A stretch of 64,000 nt of DNA from assembly GCA_018824085.1 (NCBI GenBank), contig JAHJHI010000021.1, positions 1 to 64,000 of the forward strand, read 5' to 3'. Under the pieces are notes generated by a model, which did not search any database, had not been told where the DNA came from, and was given only the letters and a program-made list of their open reading frames with translations. Of this stretch, positions 32,779-41,765 are shown in pieces. A program made the position numbers and the translations under genes. Source of the DNA: Gammaproteobacteria bacterium. Its GTDB lineage: Bacteria; Pseudomonadota; Gammaproteobacteria; Burkholderiales; Rhodocyclaceae. Position 1 is the first letter of the stretch. Each line of letters opens with the position of its first letter.

Positions 32779-32957
32779 CCCTCCCCGGTGGTGAGGACTG
32801 GGTTCTGTCGCCCGTCCTCGCCGGCCTCTGCAAGTACGAATCCCTGATTGACGGAACGATGAGCCTCGCCGACGTGGCGCTGCTCAACGACGCGCTGCTG
32901 GTGCGCTCCGACAACCAGGACATCGCCCGTCGTCGAATGGAGAAGAACCATGGCTGA
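32724..32957 (+). CDS. Frameshift extension of the tail assembly chaperone (GT-like)
   Basis: In the -1 frame relative to the chaperone, an open stretch encodes YSRSAYQPAERTDSGGWLTL, PGGEDWVLSPVLAGLCKYES, then SLADVALLNDALLVRSDNQ and a basic end, overlapping the tape measure start by 8 bases. It has no good start of its own. A slip at CCT-TTT-ATA (32719-32727), where Phe-tRNA on TTT can re-pair one base back, would give a fusion of about 207 residues. The exact slip site is a guess. Confidence 0.65.
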   Translation, partial: YSRSAYQPAERTDSGGWLTLPGGEDWVLSPVLAGLCKYESLIDGTMSLADVALLNDALLVRSDNQDIARRRMEKNHG

Positions 32958-34461
32958 GAAAGACATCCTCCGCGAGTATCTGGTCAAGCTGGGCTTCCAG
33001 ATGGATCAGGCCAGCGCGAAGAAATTCACCGACTTCATGGCCGGCGCCGAAAAGGCGATGGTCCGGTTCATGGTCGGTATTCAGGCCGCTGCCGTCGCCG
33101 TCACGGCCGGCGTGTCGAAGTTCGCCGCCCAGATGGAGCGCCTGTATTGGGCGGCCCGGCATGGCGGTTCCTCCGCGTCCGGTTTCAAGGCTTTCGAACG
33201 CACGGCGGAGAACCTTGGGGCTTCCGTCGAGTCGGCGCGCGGCGCGGTGATCGGGCTGGCCTCCAGCATCCGGAACAACCCGGTGATGGAGGCGTTCTTC
33301 AAACAGTTCGGCATCCAGACCCGCGACGCCAAGGGCAACATCCGCGACACCACGGATCTGCTGCGCGACATGTCCCGGGTGTTCCAGGACATGGACTACC
33401 TGGTCGCCAATGCCTACGCCAAGCAGCTGGGCATCACGGAAGACCTGCTGATCGCCATGCGCGACCCGGCCTTCTCCGAGATGTACGACCGCCAGAAGAA
33501 GATCGCCGAGGCCAGCGACAGCGCGGCGGCGGCGGGGCAGCGATTTTCGGTAAAGCTGCGTGGCCTGCAAAGCAGGGTGTCTGCTGTCGGGGATGTGATC
33601 GGCGAAAAGCTGATTGACGTGCTCGGACCACATGTGGATGAAGCCACGCAATGGTTTGAAGACAATGCGGACACCATCTCCGATCTGGTTGCCGGGATTG
33701 CTCAAGCAATCGTGAACGCGAGCCGCATCATCATGCCCATCATCAACAAGATCATCGAAGGCTGGCGGCTGCTGATTCAGGTTTCCAAGGAAGGCTTTGG
33801 TGAGTTCAAGAAATGGGCGAATTCAAAGATTTCCGTGGAGGTTGGCGATGCCATAGGATCCTCGACGGAGAGCGTATTCAAATGGCTGGGGATCAAGGAT
33901 GTAGTGGATGACATGCTCGGCCTGAACGGAGGCTCGGGATCGGGGAAAGGCCCCGACCCCATGGCATTTTTCCAGAGCCTTGGTTGGACGAGAGAGCAGG
34001 CGGCCGGCATCGTGGCCAACCTTCAGCGCGAGTCGCAGATGGATCCGAAGGCCATCGGCGACAACGGCAAGGCGGTGGGCATCGCCCAATGGCACCCGGA
34101 TCGGCAGGCGAACTTCCGCCGGTGGGCCGGCAAGGATCTGAAGGACGCCAGCGTCGAGGAGCAGATGCGCTTCGTCCATTACGAGCTGACGCAGGGTTCG
34201 GAGCAGAAGGCCGGAGCGATGCTCCGCGCCCAGAAGAACGCCGAACAGGCCGGCCGTGTCGTCAGCATGCAGTACGAGCGCCCGGCCAACGCCGAGTACG
34301 AGGCTTCGCGCCGCGGCGCCGCCGCCGCCCAGATCGCCCAGACCACCACCATTCAGGTGATCGGCGCCGGTGATCCGGTGGCCACTGCCAACCGCGTGGC
34401 CGATGCCCAGACCCGCGTGAATCAGGACATGGTGCGCAACTTCACGCCGGTGCTGAACTGA
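32950..34461 (+). CDS. Tape measure protein with tail lysozyme domain
   Basis: A 503-residue protein. The N-terminal two thirds are helical (LVKLGFQMDQASAKKFTDFM, a hydrophobic stretch near residues 40-60, many coiled-coil segments). Residues about 335-440 form a phage tail lysozyme domain: FFQSLGWTREQAAGIVANLQ, RESQMDPKAIGDNGKAVGIA, QWHPDRQANFRRWAG. It sets tail length and may open peptidoglycan on entry. The length predicts a rather short tail. Confidence 0.88.
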   Translation: MAEKDILREYLVKLGFQMDQASAKKFTDFMAGAEKAMVRFMVGIQAAAVAVTAGVSKFAAQMERLYWAARHGGSSASGFKAFERTAENLGASVESARGAVIGLASSIRNNPVMEAFFKQFGIQTRDAKGNIRDTTDLLRDMSRVFQDMDYLVANAYAKQLGITEDLLIAMRDPAFSEMYDRQKKIAEASDSAAAAGQRFSVKLRGLQSRVSAVGDVIGEKLIDVLGPHVDEATQWFEDNADTISDLVAGIAQAIVNASRIIMPIINKIIEGWRLLIQVSKEGFGEFKKWANSKISVEVGDAIGSSTESVFKWLGIKDVVDDMLGLNGGSGSGKGPDPMAFFQSLGWTREQAAGIVANLQRESQMDPKAIGDNGKAVGIAQWHPDRQANFRRWAGKDLKDASVEEQMRFVHYELTQGSEQKAGAMLRAQKNAEQAGRVVSMQYERPANAEYEASRRGAAAAQIAQTTTIQVIGAGDPVATANRVADAQTRVNQDMVRNFTPVLN

Positions 34462-35402
34462 TGTCCCTGCTCGATTTCATCCAGCTCACGCCGCGATCGA
34501 GCATCGGCGGCATCGAGATTCAGGCAACGCTGGAGGAGATCCACAACTCGACCGTCCAGATCACAGAGCATCCGGTCGAGCTGGGCGCCGAGATCACCGA
34601 CCACGCCTTCAAGAAGCCGGATGAAGTGATCCTGCGCTGCGCGTGGTCGAACAGCTCTCCGCAGGCGCTGCTGGGCACTGTGCAGCGGCTGTTCTCCGGC
34701 GAGCTGAGCGGGGCCGACTATGTGTCGGACGTCTATTCGCAGCTGCGCGAGCTGCAAGAGGCGCGCGAGCCGTTCGAGATCGTCACGACGACGCGCCGCT
34801 ACCAGAACATGCTGATCACCGCGCTTCAGGTGACGCGCGACCAGAAGACTGGCAACGCGCTGGTCTGCACCGCGACCTGCCGCGAAGTGATCATTGTGCA
34901 GACCAAGGCGACGACGCTGCCGCCGCGGCAGGACCAAGCCAGCCCGGAAGAAACGGCCGAGGTGGAAGATCGCGGCACCGTCCAGGCGGTGCCGGCCACG
35001 CCTTCGCCGGGCGGTGCGGTGTCGCCGCTCGATATGGTGAAGCAGTCGGTATCCAGCGCAGTGTCCGGAGCTATCGACGCCATCAATCCCGGAGACTTCT
35101 TCAGCATCCCTGCGCTGCCCACGCCGCAGAGCTTCGGCATCTCGCTGGGCGGCATCGACCTGAACATGGGACTCTCGTTCAAGGGTGCGGCCGGCTGGGT
35201 CATGGATGTTGCGAACAACGTCGGCGACACCCTTCTGTCCGGCGTGCCGCTGGTCACCGGCGGCAATCTGCTGGAGCAGTTCGAACACCTGGGCATCCCG
35301 GGCGGGCTGTGGGTTCAGACCAAGAACGCGCCGGACGCTGTGCCTACCTTCGACAATCTGGGCGTCGAGAGCTTCCTGTTCTACGTGGCGGACCGCGCAT
35401 GA
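34461..35402 (+). CDS. Baseplate/tail protein with Dit-like N-terminus
   Basis: A 313-residue protein. SSIGGIEIQATLEEIHNSTV, QITEHPVELGAEITDHAFKK and PFEIVTTTRRYQNMLITALQ match the Dit-like/phage baseplate family seen after tape measure genes in contractile phages; the C-terminal half is Gly/Ser-rich and less conserved. It overlaps the tape measure stop by one base. Confidence 0.75.
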   Translation: MSLLDFIQLTPRSSIGGIEIQATLEEIHNSTVQITEHPVELGAEITDHAFKKPDEVILRCAWSNSSPQALLGTVQRLFSGELSGADYVSDVYSQLRELQEAREPFEIVTTTRRYQNMLITALQVTRDQKTGNALVCTATCREVIIVQTKATTLPPRQDQASPEETAEVEDRGTVQAVPATPSPGGAVSPLDMVKQSVSSAVSGAIDAINPGDFFSIPALPTPQSFGISLGGIDLNMGLSFKGAAGWVMDVANNVGDTLLSGVPLVTGGNLLEQFEHLGIPGGLWVQTKNAPDAVPTFDNLGVESFLFYVADRA

Positions 35403-36379
35403 GCGTCGCCCAGTACCTGCGCAAGTTCAGCCTGATCGTCGGGCCGGACAGCGGTGATGCGCGCGACCTGTCCGACCTGCGCTGCTACTTCAACGTGCGA
35501 CGCGGCGACAACGAGACGCCGAACACCGCCGACATCCGCGTGACGAACCCGGCGCCGGCGACCGTGCAGCAAGCGATGAGCAGCGAGTTCTCGCGCGTGG
35601 TGCTTCAGGCCGGCTACGAAGGAAACTTCGGCGTGATCTTCGACGGCCAGATCAAGCAGACGCGGTTCGGGCGCATCTCCAGCACCGAAACCTATCTGGA
35701 CATCCACGCCGCCGACGGGGACCGCGCCTACAACTACTCGACCATGGCGCTGTCGCTGGCGGCCGGCGAGAACGGGCAGCGCCGGCAACTGGACGCAGTG
35801 CTCGGATCGATGGCGTCGTTCGCGGTGTTCCAGGGCTACGTGCCGCCGGACCTGCCGGACAACCCGCTCCCGCGCGGCAAGGTGATGTTCGGCCAATGCG
35901 CGGACGAGCTGCGCATCATGGCCCGCAACTCGCTCACGAACTGGAGCATCCAGAACGGCAAGCTGCAGATGATCCCGGAGACGGCATACCTGCCCGGCGA
36001 CGTGCCCGAGATCAACGCGTCGACCGGCATGATCGGCATTCCGGAGCAGACGCAGAACGGCATCAAGCTGCGCACGCTGCTGAACCCGGCGCTGCGTATC
36101 GGCCAGGTGATCCGGCTCAACAACGCCAGCATCCAGCGGTACCGGCGACCGATCAGCCTGGGCGCAACCGTCCAGAACGACACCTTCGACATCCGCAACC
36201 CGATCAACCCGGACGGCCTGTACTACGTGATGGTGGCCGACTACTACGGCGACACCCGGGGCGACAGCTGGTACTCGGACATGGTGTGCCTGTCTGTCGA
36301 CGCCACCATCGATCCGGAATACCTGAAGACCCAGCCGGTCGGCGTGCCCGTCGTGTCGGCCATCAAGAGGCGAGGCTGA
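35399..36379 (+). CDS. Baseplate hub protein
   Basis: A 326-residue protein (SVAQYLRKFSLIVGPDSGDA, DLRCYFNVRRGDNETPNTAD, GQIKQTRFGRISSTETYLDI). This is the hub (gp27-like) type found between Dit-like and Gp138 spike genes. ATG at 35399 overlaps the previous stop; the longer frame upstream is a shadow. Confidence 0.8.
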   Translation: MSVAQYLRKFSLIVGPDSGDARDLSDLRCYFNVRRGDNETPNTADIRVTNPAPATVQQAMSSEFSRVVLQAGYEGNFGVIFDGQIKQTRFGRISSTETYLDIHAADGDRAYNYSTMALSLAAGENGQRRQLDAVLGSMASFAVFQGYVPPDLPDNPLPRGKVMFGQCADELRIMARNSLTNWSIQNGKLQMIPETAYLPGDVPEINASTGMIGIPEQTQNGIKLRTLLNPALRIGQVIRLNNASIQRYRRPISLGATVQNDTFDIRNPINPDGLYYVMVADYYGDTRGDSWYSDMVCLSVDATIDPEYLKTQPVGVPVVSAIKRRG

Positions 36380-37047
36380 TGGATCGCAGAGAGAGATTCA
36401 GCGACGAGCAGGCTGCCATCCGCGCCGCGCTGGCGCGCCTGCAATCCCGCCTCTGGACGGCAATGCCCGGCATCGTTGCGGCGTTCGACCCGGTGCGGAT
36501 GGTCGCCAACGTGCAGCCGGCCATCACCGCCCAGCTCCGGACCCCGGAGGACATCGTGCAGGACGTGCAGCTGCCGCTGCTGCTGGACTGCCCCGTGGTG
36601 TTCCCGGGCGGCGGCGGCGTGACGCTCACGTTCCCGCTCGCGCCCGGCGACGAGGTGCTGGTGGTGTTCGGCAGCCGGTGCATCGACAGCTGGTGGCAGC
36701 AGGGCGGCGTGCAGGGGCAGGCGGAGCTGCGCATGCACAACCTGTCCGACGGCTTCGCTATTCCGGGCCCGCGCTCGCTGCCGCGCCGCTTCGATGTCAG
36801 CACCACCGCGGCCCAGCTGCGGACGGACGACGGTGAAACCTACGTGGAGCTGCAGCCCGGCGGCACGGTGCGCATCCAGGCTGAAAAGATCGAGATGCAC
36901 GCCCGGCGGTCCTGGTCGTGGGACGTGAATGGCTTCGGCGAGAGCTGGGAGCACACCGGCGGCTCGAACTACAAGCGCACGCGCTGGCAGACCGGCGCTG
37001 TTCTGACGAACGTCGATCTGCCCATCAACCCGCCCGAAGGCCCCTGA
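36379..37047 (+). CDS. Central spike protein (Gp138 N-terminal type)
   Basis: A 222-residue protein. MPGIVAAFDPVRMVANVQPA, DCPVVFPGGGGVTLTFPLAP and GDEVLVVFGSRCIDSWWQQG form the Gp138 OB-type domain; the C-terminus is strand-rich as in membrane-piercing spikes. It overlaps the hub stop (TGATG). Confidence 0.88.
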   Translation: MDRRERFSDEQAAIRAALARLQSRLWTAMPGIVAAFDPVRMVANVQPAITAQLRTPEDIVQDVQLPLLLDCPVVFPGGGGVTLTFPLAPGDEVLVVFGSRCIDSWWQQGGVQGQAELRMHNLSDGFAIPGPRSLPRRFDVSTTAAQLRTDDGETYVELQPGGTVRIQAEKIEMHARRSWSWDVNGFGESWEHTGGSNYKRTRWQTGAVLTNVDLPINPPEGP

Positions 37048-37049
37048 CC

Positions 37050-37403
37050 ATGCGCTACCGGAAACTGGATGCTGCCGGCGACTACGTGCTCGGCGGGCAG
37101 GCCGCCTTTCACGTGAACACGCCCGAGGCCGTGGCCCAAGCCATCCGCACGCGGCTCGCGCTCTGGCGAGGCGAGTGGTTCCTCGATGCCAAGGAAGGCA
37201 CGCCGTGGAATCAGGAGGTGCTGGGCAAGCGCATGCGCGGCCGCTCGCCTGACGCCGCTGTGCGCTCGCGGATTCTCGGCACGCCGGGCGTGATCGAGAT
37301 CGTCAGCTACACCAGCTCGTTCGACGGCGACAGCCGCTCCCTCTCCATCACCGCGACGGTGCGCACGCAGTACGGCACCGCCACCATCACGGAAACCCTC
37401 TGA
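37050..37403 (+). CDS. Baseplate wedge protein (gp25/GPW-like)
   Basis: A 117-residue protein (RYRKLDAAGDYVLGGQAAFH, RTRLALWRGEWFLDAKEGTP) of the small baseplate wedge type placed before the J-like gene. The trimmed ATG at 37050 follows the spike stop by 2 bases. Confidence 0.8.
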   Translation: MRYRKLDAAGDYVLGGQAAFHVNTPEAVAQAIRTRLALWRGEWFLDAKEGTPWNQEVLGKRMRGRSPDAAVRSRILGTPGVIEIVSYTSSFDGDSRSLSITATVRTQYGTATITETL

Positions 37404-37404
37404 C

Positions 37405-38580
37405 ATGGCATCCCAGACCGCTCCGACCATCGACGCGGCCGGCATCCGCGCGCCGCAGTTCGCCGACATCCTGACCTGGCTGCAAGACCAGTACCGCGCG
37501 ATCTACGGTGCCGACGTGTATCTGGAGGCCGACTCGCAGGACGGCCAGTTCCTGGCGCTTGTGGCCGCCGCGATCAACGACAGCAACACGGCATGCATCG
37601 AGGTCTACAACTCGTTCAGCCCGGCCACCGCGCAGGGCCACGCGCTGTCCCTTCAAGTGAAGCTCAACGGTATCCGCCGGCTGGTGCCGACGGCCTCCAC
37701 GGTCGACCTGCTGCTGGGAGGCACCGTGGGAACGACGATCACCGGCGGCCTGGTGACCGACGCCGATGGCAATCAGTGGCGCCTGCCCGACAGCGTCACC
37801 ATTCCCGGTGCCGGGTCGATCACCGTCACCGCGACCTGCGTGAAGCTGGGCGCGATCGAGGCGGCCGCCGGCACGATCACCAAGATCGCCACGCCGACCT
37901 TCGGCTGGCAGACGGTCACGAACCCGTCAGCCGCGGTACCCGGCAGCCCGGTCGAAACCGATGCAGCACTGCGCGTGCGCCAGTCGCGCAGCGTGGCCGT
38001 GCCGTCGCAATCCATCTTCGAAGGCATCGTCGGCAGTGTCGCGAACCTGGCCGGCGTGACGCGCCTGCGCGGATACGAGAACGACAGCGACACGCCCGAC
38101 GCCAACGGCGTGCCGGGTCACCACATCGCGCTGATTGTCGAAGGCGGCGACGTGGCTGCCATCGCCAACACCATCGCGGTCAAGAAGACGCCGGGAACCG
38201 GCACTGCAGGCGACATCGTGCAGTCGGTGCTCGACGCGTTCGGCGGCAGCCACATCATCCGGATCAGCCGTCCGACGGTGGCCGACATCAAGGTCGCGCT
38301 CACGATCCAGGCGCTCACCGGATACTCGTCCGCCATCCTGCCGCGCATCCGGCAGGCGATCGCTGACTATTTGAACGAGCTGCCGATTGGTGAGTCGGTC
38401 ATTTACAGCAAGGTCTTCGTGCCGGCGAACCTCGGAAACGACAGCCTTGGCCAGACCTACAACATCACCGCGATGACCATCGCGCGTGACGCCGGAGCGT
38501 TCGGCACGTCCAGCATCGCCATCGCGTTCGACGAGGTCGCGTCCTGTGACACCGCCGACATCGCCATCACGGTGACCTGA
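37405..38580 (+). CDS. Baseplate J-like protein
   Basis: A 391-residue wedge protein. ADILTWLQDQYRAIYGADVY, LALVAAAINDSNTACIEVYN and VETDAALRVRQSRSVAVPSQ are the conserved J-like segments. It joins the hub to the tail fibres. It begins 2 bases after the preceding stop. Confidence 0.92.
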   Translation: MASQTAPTIDAAGIRAPQFADILTWLQDQYRAIYGADVYLEADSQDGQFLALVAAAINDSNTACIEVYNSFSPATAQGHALSLQVKLNGIRRLVPTASTVDLLLGGTVGTTITGGLVTDADGNQWRLPDSVTIPGAGSITVTATCVKLGAIEAAAGTITKIATPTFGWQTVTNPSAAVPGSPVETDAALRVRQSRSVAVPSQSIFEGIVGSVANLAGVTRLRGYENDSDTPDANGVPGHHIALIVEGGDVAAIANTIAVKKTPGTGTAGDIVQSVLDAFGGSHIIRISRPTVADIKVALTIQALTGYSSAILPRIRQAIADYLNELPIGESVIYSKVFVPANLGNDSLGQTYNITAMTIARDAGAFGTSSIAIAFDEVASCDTADIAITVT

Positions 38581-38582
38581 TC

Positions 38583-39272
38583 GTGGCCCGCGACTACACC
38601 GCGCTGATAACCAGTGAGCACCGGAAGGCACCGCGATTCGTCGCGACCGTCCAGGCGTCGACCGGCGCGCTGGCCGCGACTGCAGATGCCACCCGAACCA
38701 TCCCGGCGGCTTTCGATGTCGAGACGGCGGCCGGTGCGCAGCTCGACATCATCGGCCTGTGGGTTGGTCAGTCGCGGCTGATCCCGAACGTGCTGCTGCT
38801 CCAGTTTTTCGGCTTCGCGGACAACCCGGCCGCGCTGCCATTTGGCGAGGAGAGCAACCCGTCCGGCGGCGGGCGCTGGTACGAGGAGGGCGAGGACTAC
38901 ACCGCCACCACAGTGCTGGGCGACCCCGAGTTCCGGACGCTGATCCTAGCGCGCATCGCTCGGAACATGTCCAAAGGCACGACGCAGGAGCTGCTGTCGG
39001 CGCTGTCATTCATCTTCGGCGGCGTACTGGTCGCTCTGGATGACCCCGGTGACATGACGATCAGCGTAGCGATCGGCCGGTATCTCACGCTGATCGAGCG
39101 AGCAATCATCGTCAATCTGGACATTCTTCCGCGTCCCGCTGGCGTTCGGATCAGCCGCCGTCTGATGTTCGACAGCAGTCGCTATTTCGGTTTTGAGGGA
39201 CAGGCGAACGCCCTGTCATTCGGTGAAGAAGGGCTGCCGAATGTCGGCGGCCTGCTCGCAGAGGAGTTCTGA
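38583..39272 (+). CDS. Baseplate protein (DUF2612)
   Basis: A 229-residue protein with YTALITSEHRKAPRFVATVQ, AGAQLDIIGLWVGQSRLIPN and LARIARNMSKGTTQELLSAL, characteristic of DUF2612, which fills the P2 gpI position after J-like proteins. Starts with GTG, 2 bases after the J-like stop. Confidence 0.85.
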   Translation: MARDYTALITSEHRKAPRFVATVQASTGALAATADATRTIPAAFDVETAAGAQLDIIGLWVGQSRLIPNVLLLQFFGFADNPAALPFGEESNPSGGGRWYEEGEDYTATTVLGDPEFRTLILARIARNMSKGTTQELLSALSFIFGGVLVALDDPGDMTISVAIGRYLTLIERAIIVNLDILPRPAGVRISRRLMFDSSRYFGFEGQANALSFGEEGLPNVGGLLAEEF

Positions 39273-39275
39273 AGC

Positions 39276-39995
39276 ATGGCAATCACGAAACCCGAGGTGT
39301 TGCCGCCGTGGGCAGATAGCGGCGACAAGGTGCAGCCGAGCAACGCCGAGATCGAGACGGGATGGCCGTCCAGCGCCGTCCCGCCTTCCCGGCAGCGCTT
39401 CAACTGGGCGCTGAACTACTGCATGAACGGGGTGCGATATCTCACCCGACGCGGCATCCCTGATTGGGATTCAGACGAGACCTATGCCACCGGAGACAGG
39501 GTGATCGGACCGACCGGGCAGACGTATCAGGCGCTGACGGCGAACACGAACAAGACGCCAGCCTCGAACCCGTCCGACTGGGCGACGTGGGGATTCGGCC
39601 CGGGCGATATCGCGACCGCGACGACGGACAACTCGTCGAAGCTGGCGACCTCGTCATGGATTCGCAGCGCGATGTCGAACATCGCCAGCGCTGCTGGCTT
39701 CTCGGTGCTGCTCGGCACCAATGGGTACATTGCCTTCCCCAGCTGGCTCGGCGGATGGATCGTGCAGTGGGGTGGCACAGGGAACATTAGTAGCGGGTCG
39801 AACGCAGTGATTACGCTTCCGTTTGCATTTCCGAATGCCGCTCTACGCGTGGTGACGACGTTTGCAGCAATAGCGGACACGTCGTCGGGCGGTGCTTATA
39901 TCGGACAGTTGCGCGCGTCTTCCGCTACGAGCATCACGGTCCGAAATCTTGGCCCAGCAGCGGCGTCTTATGAGTACTTCGTATTCGGACACTAA
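39276..39995 (+). CDS. Tail fibre/receptor-binding protein
   Basis: A 239-residue protein. The N-terminus ([20 protein letters not shown]) is a baseplate-attachment type found in many fibre proteins; the middle has [20 protein letters not shown], a carbohydrate-binding-like strand pair; the C-terminus ([20 protein letters not shown]) is the gp53-like fibre tip. Its short length suggests a compact fibre. Host range should depend on it. Confidence 0.85.
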   Translation: MAITKPEVLPPWADSGDKVQPSNAEIETGWPSSAVPPSRQRFNWALNYCMNGVRYLTRRGIPDWDSDETYATGDRVIGPTGQTYQALTANTNKTPASNPSDWATWGFGPGDIATATTDNSSKLATSSWIRSAMSNIASAAGFSVLLGTNGYIAFPSWLGGWIVQWGGTGNISSGSNAVITLPFAFPNAALRVVTTFAAIADTSSGGAYIGQLRASSATSITVRNLGPAAASYEYFVFGH

Positions 39996-40006
39996 GGGAG
40001 ATCGCC

Positions 40007-40426
40007 ATGCAAATTTTCTATTCAGCCGCATCCGGCGGTTTCTATTTGTCAGCCATCCATTCGCAGATTCCTGATGACGCCGTCGAGATAACGGCAGAGC
40101 GGCACGTCGAGTTGCTGGATGGACAATCGCAAGGGTTGTTGATTGCGCCAGGGCCAGATGGATACCCGGTGTTGCAAGAGCAGGAAGAAGCACCAGTAGT
40201 CCCGGCGTCTGTGACGCGTCGCCAAGCTCGCCAGGCATTACATGCAGCCGGCCTACTCTCTGTCGTTGATGACTATTTCTCGCAGCAGCCGATTGACGTA
40301 AGGATCGACTACGAAGACGCGCAGACTTTCGACCGGAACTGGCCGACTCTTGCCCAGGCGGCAGGGGTGCTAGGACTGTCATCCGAGCAGCTTGACGCGC
40401 TATTCATCGACGCGGCAGGTCGATGA
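40007..40426 (+). CDS. Tail fibre assembly chaperone
   Basis: A 139-residue protein. MQIFYSAASGGFYLSAIHSQ, followed by IPDDAVEITAERHVELLDGQ, is the standard opening of phage tail fibre assembly proteins. It follows its fibre gene by 11 bases and is the last gene before a terminator. Confidence 0.88.
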   Translation: MQIFYSAASGGFYLSAIHSQIPDDAVEITAERHVELLDGQSQGLLIAPGPDGYPVLQEQEEAPVVPASVTRRQARQALHAAGLLSVVDDYFSQQPIDVRIDYEDAQTFDRNWPTLAQAAGVLGLSSEQLDALFIDAAGR

Positions 40427-40470
40427 CATGACAGACGAACCAGTGCGACACCAATCTGCAGCACCGCCAG

Positions 40471-40492
40471 GCCGCCTTCGGGCGGCTTTTTC
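40471..40492 (+). terminator. Terminator after tail fibre genes
   Basis: GCCGCC (40471-40476), loop TTCG, GGCGGC (40481-40486), then TTTTTC. It separates the tail genes from the lysis cassette. Confidence 0.82.
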
Positions 40493-40507
40493 ATTTCCGG
40501 AAACGCA

Positions 40508-40873
40508 ATGACCGAACCAACTTCAACAGCTGCGGGGGCAGCTGCCGGCGCGCTCACGGTGCTGCCTGTCGCCATGCTCGGCGCCCAGACCGACGCGCTT
40601 GGTCTGGGCCTTTTCGGCGCGCTTCTGGTCTGCATGTGGCTGCGCTCCGTGCGAACCCGCTCGCGTGCATTCAGCGCGGTGCTGCTGTCCGGACTGCTCG
40701 CGGGATACGGCTCTCCGATCGTCGCGTCCGTTGCTTCCGGCTATCTGAGCGGGATGCAAGCGGACGACCTGCGGCTGCCCATGGCGCTGCTCATCGGCGT
40801 GCTGTCGCCAACCCTCGTCCCCATCCTGCTGCGCGTCGCGGCAGCGCGCGTAGATCAAAGCGGGGTGCTGTGA
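40508..40873 (+). CDS. Putative holin, three membrane segments
   Basis: A 121-residue hydrophobic protein with about three transmembrane helices (GALTVLPVAMLGAQT, LGLFGALLVCMWLR, AVLLSGLLAGYGSPIVASVA) and a last hydrophobic stretch. It opens the lysis cassette, so a holin role is likely. No sequence motif decides between holin and antiholin. Confidence 0.7.
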   Translation: MTEPTSTAAGAAAGALTVLPVAMLGAQTDALGLGLFGALLVCMWLRSVRTRSRAFSAVLLSGLLAGYGSPIVASVASGYLSGMQADDLRLPMALLIGVLSPTLVPILLRVAAARVDQSGVL

Positions 40874-41121
40874 TGGACGCCTTGCACATATGCGGCATTG
40901 CGGCCGCTGTCGTGGTGCTGGTGCGTGTAGTCTGCCTTGCCAGTCACCTGTCGCCGGACGGCTGGAAAGGCATGCTGCTGCGCTTCGTCGCCTTCACCGT
41001 GTCGCTGGCCGCCTTCGGCGCATCGGCGTTCGCGGTGGCCGCCGACCTGCCGTTCTCCGGCCAGGCGCTTCTGGTGAGTGTCGCGGGATTGATCGTCTCG
41101 GACCGGAGGATGACCCGATGA
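40873..41121 (+). CDS. Second putative holin-type membrane protein
   Basis: An 82-residue protein with two or three hydrophobic helices (HICGIAAAVVVLVRVVCLAS, FVAFTVSLAAFGASAFAVAA, ALLVSVAGLIVS) and a basic C-terminus (DRRMTR). It starts on the last base of the preceding stop (TGATG). With the upstream gene it could be a holin/antiholin pair. Confidence 0.68.
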   Translation: MDALHICGIAAAVVVLVRVVCLASHLSPDGWKGMLLRFVAFTVSLAAFGASAFAVAADLPFSGQALLVSVAGLIVSDRRMTR

Positions 41122-41765
41122 TCCTCTCCCCCGTGCAGCTGCTGCGCCTCGCGCCGCGCTGCCCCGACACCATCTCTTGGGCTGCGGCCCTCAACGAGGC
41201 GATGCGAGAGTTCGGCATTGAGTCGAAGCTGCAGGTCGCACACTGGCTGGCCCAGCTCGCGCATGAGAGCGCCGAATTCACGCGCCTGGTCGAGTCGCTG
41301 ACCTACACCAGCGCGGAGCGCATCCTCGCCGTGTGGCCGACGCGATTCTGGCTGCCCAGCCCGCAACAGCCGACCTGTCCGGCCGGCCGCCGCGACGCTC
41401 ACGGATTCGTCCGCGCGCCGGTGCTGCTGGCCAGCTATGTCTATGCCGGGCGAAACGGCAACGGCAGCGAGGCCACGTCGGACGGCTTCCGATTCCGCGG
41501 CCGTGGTCCGATCCAGATCACCGGCCGCGCCAACTATGCCCGGTGCGGCCAAGCGCTCGCGCTGCCGCTGATCGAGCAGCCGGACCTGCTGACCGATCCC
41601 GACGTCGGCGCGCGGGCGGCGGCCTGGTACTGGGCCGACCGGAAGATCGGGCCGCTGGCCGACGCGAACGACATCGAGGCCGTCACGCGCCGGATCAACG
41701 GCGGCACACACGGCCTCGATGGCCGCCGCCGGTATCTGCAAACCGCGATGCGGGTGCTCGCGTGA
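41118..41765 (+). CDS. Endolysin, glycoside hydrolase family 19
   Basis: A 215-residue GH19 lysozyme/chitinase-like enzyme. VAHWLAQLAHESAEFTRLVE contains the catalytic Glu, YTSAERILAVWPTRF follows, and FRGRGPIQITGRANYARCGQ is the substrate-site segment; it ends with INGGTHGLDGRRRYLQ. ATG at 41118 has GGAGG upstream. No signal peptide, so it needs the holin to reach the wall. Confidence 0.92.
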   Translation: MILSPVQLLRLAPRCPDTISWAAALNEAMREFGIESKLQVAHWLAQLAHESAEFTRLVESLTYTSAERILAVWPTRFWLPSPQQPTCPAGRRDAHGFVRAPVLLASYVYAGRNGNGSEATSDGFRFRGRGPIQITGRANYARCGQALALPLIEQPDLLTDPDVGARAAAWYWADRKIGPLADANDIEAVTRRINGGTHGLDGRRRYLQTAMRVLA

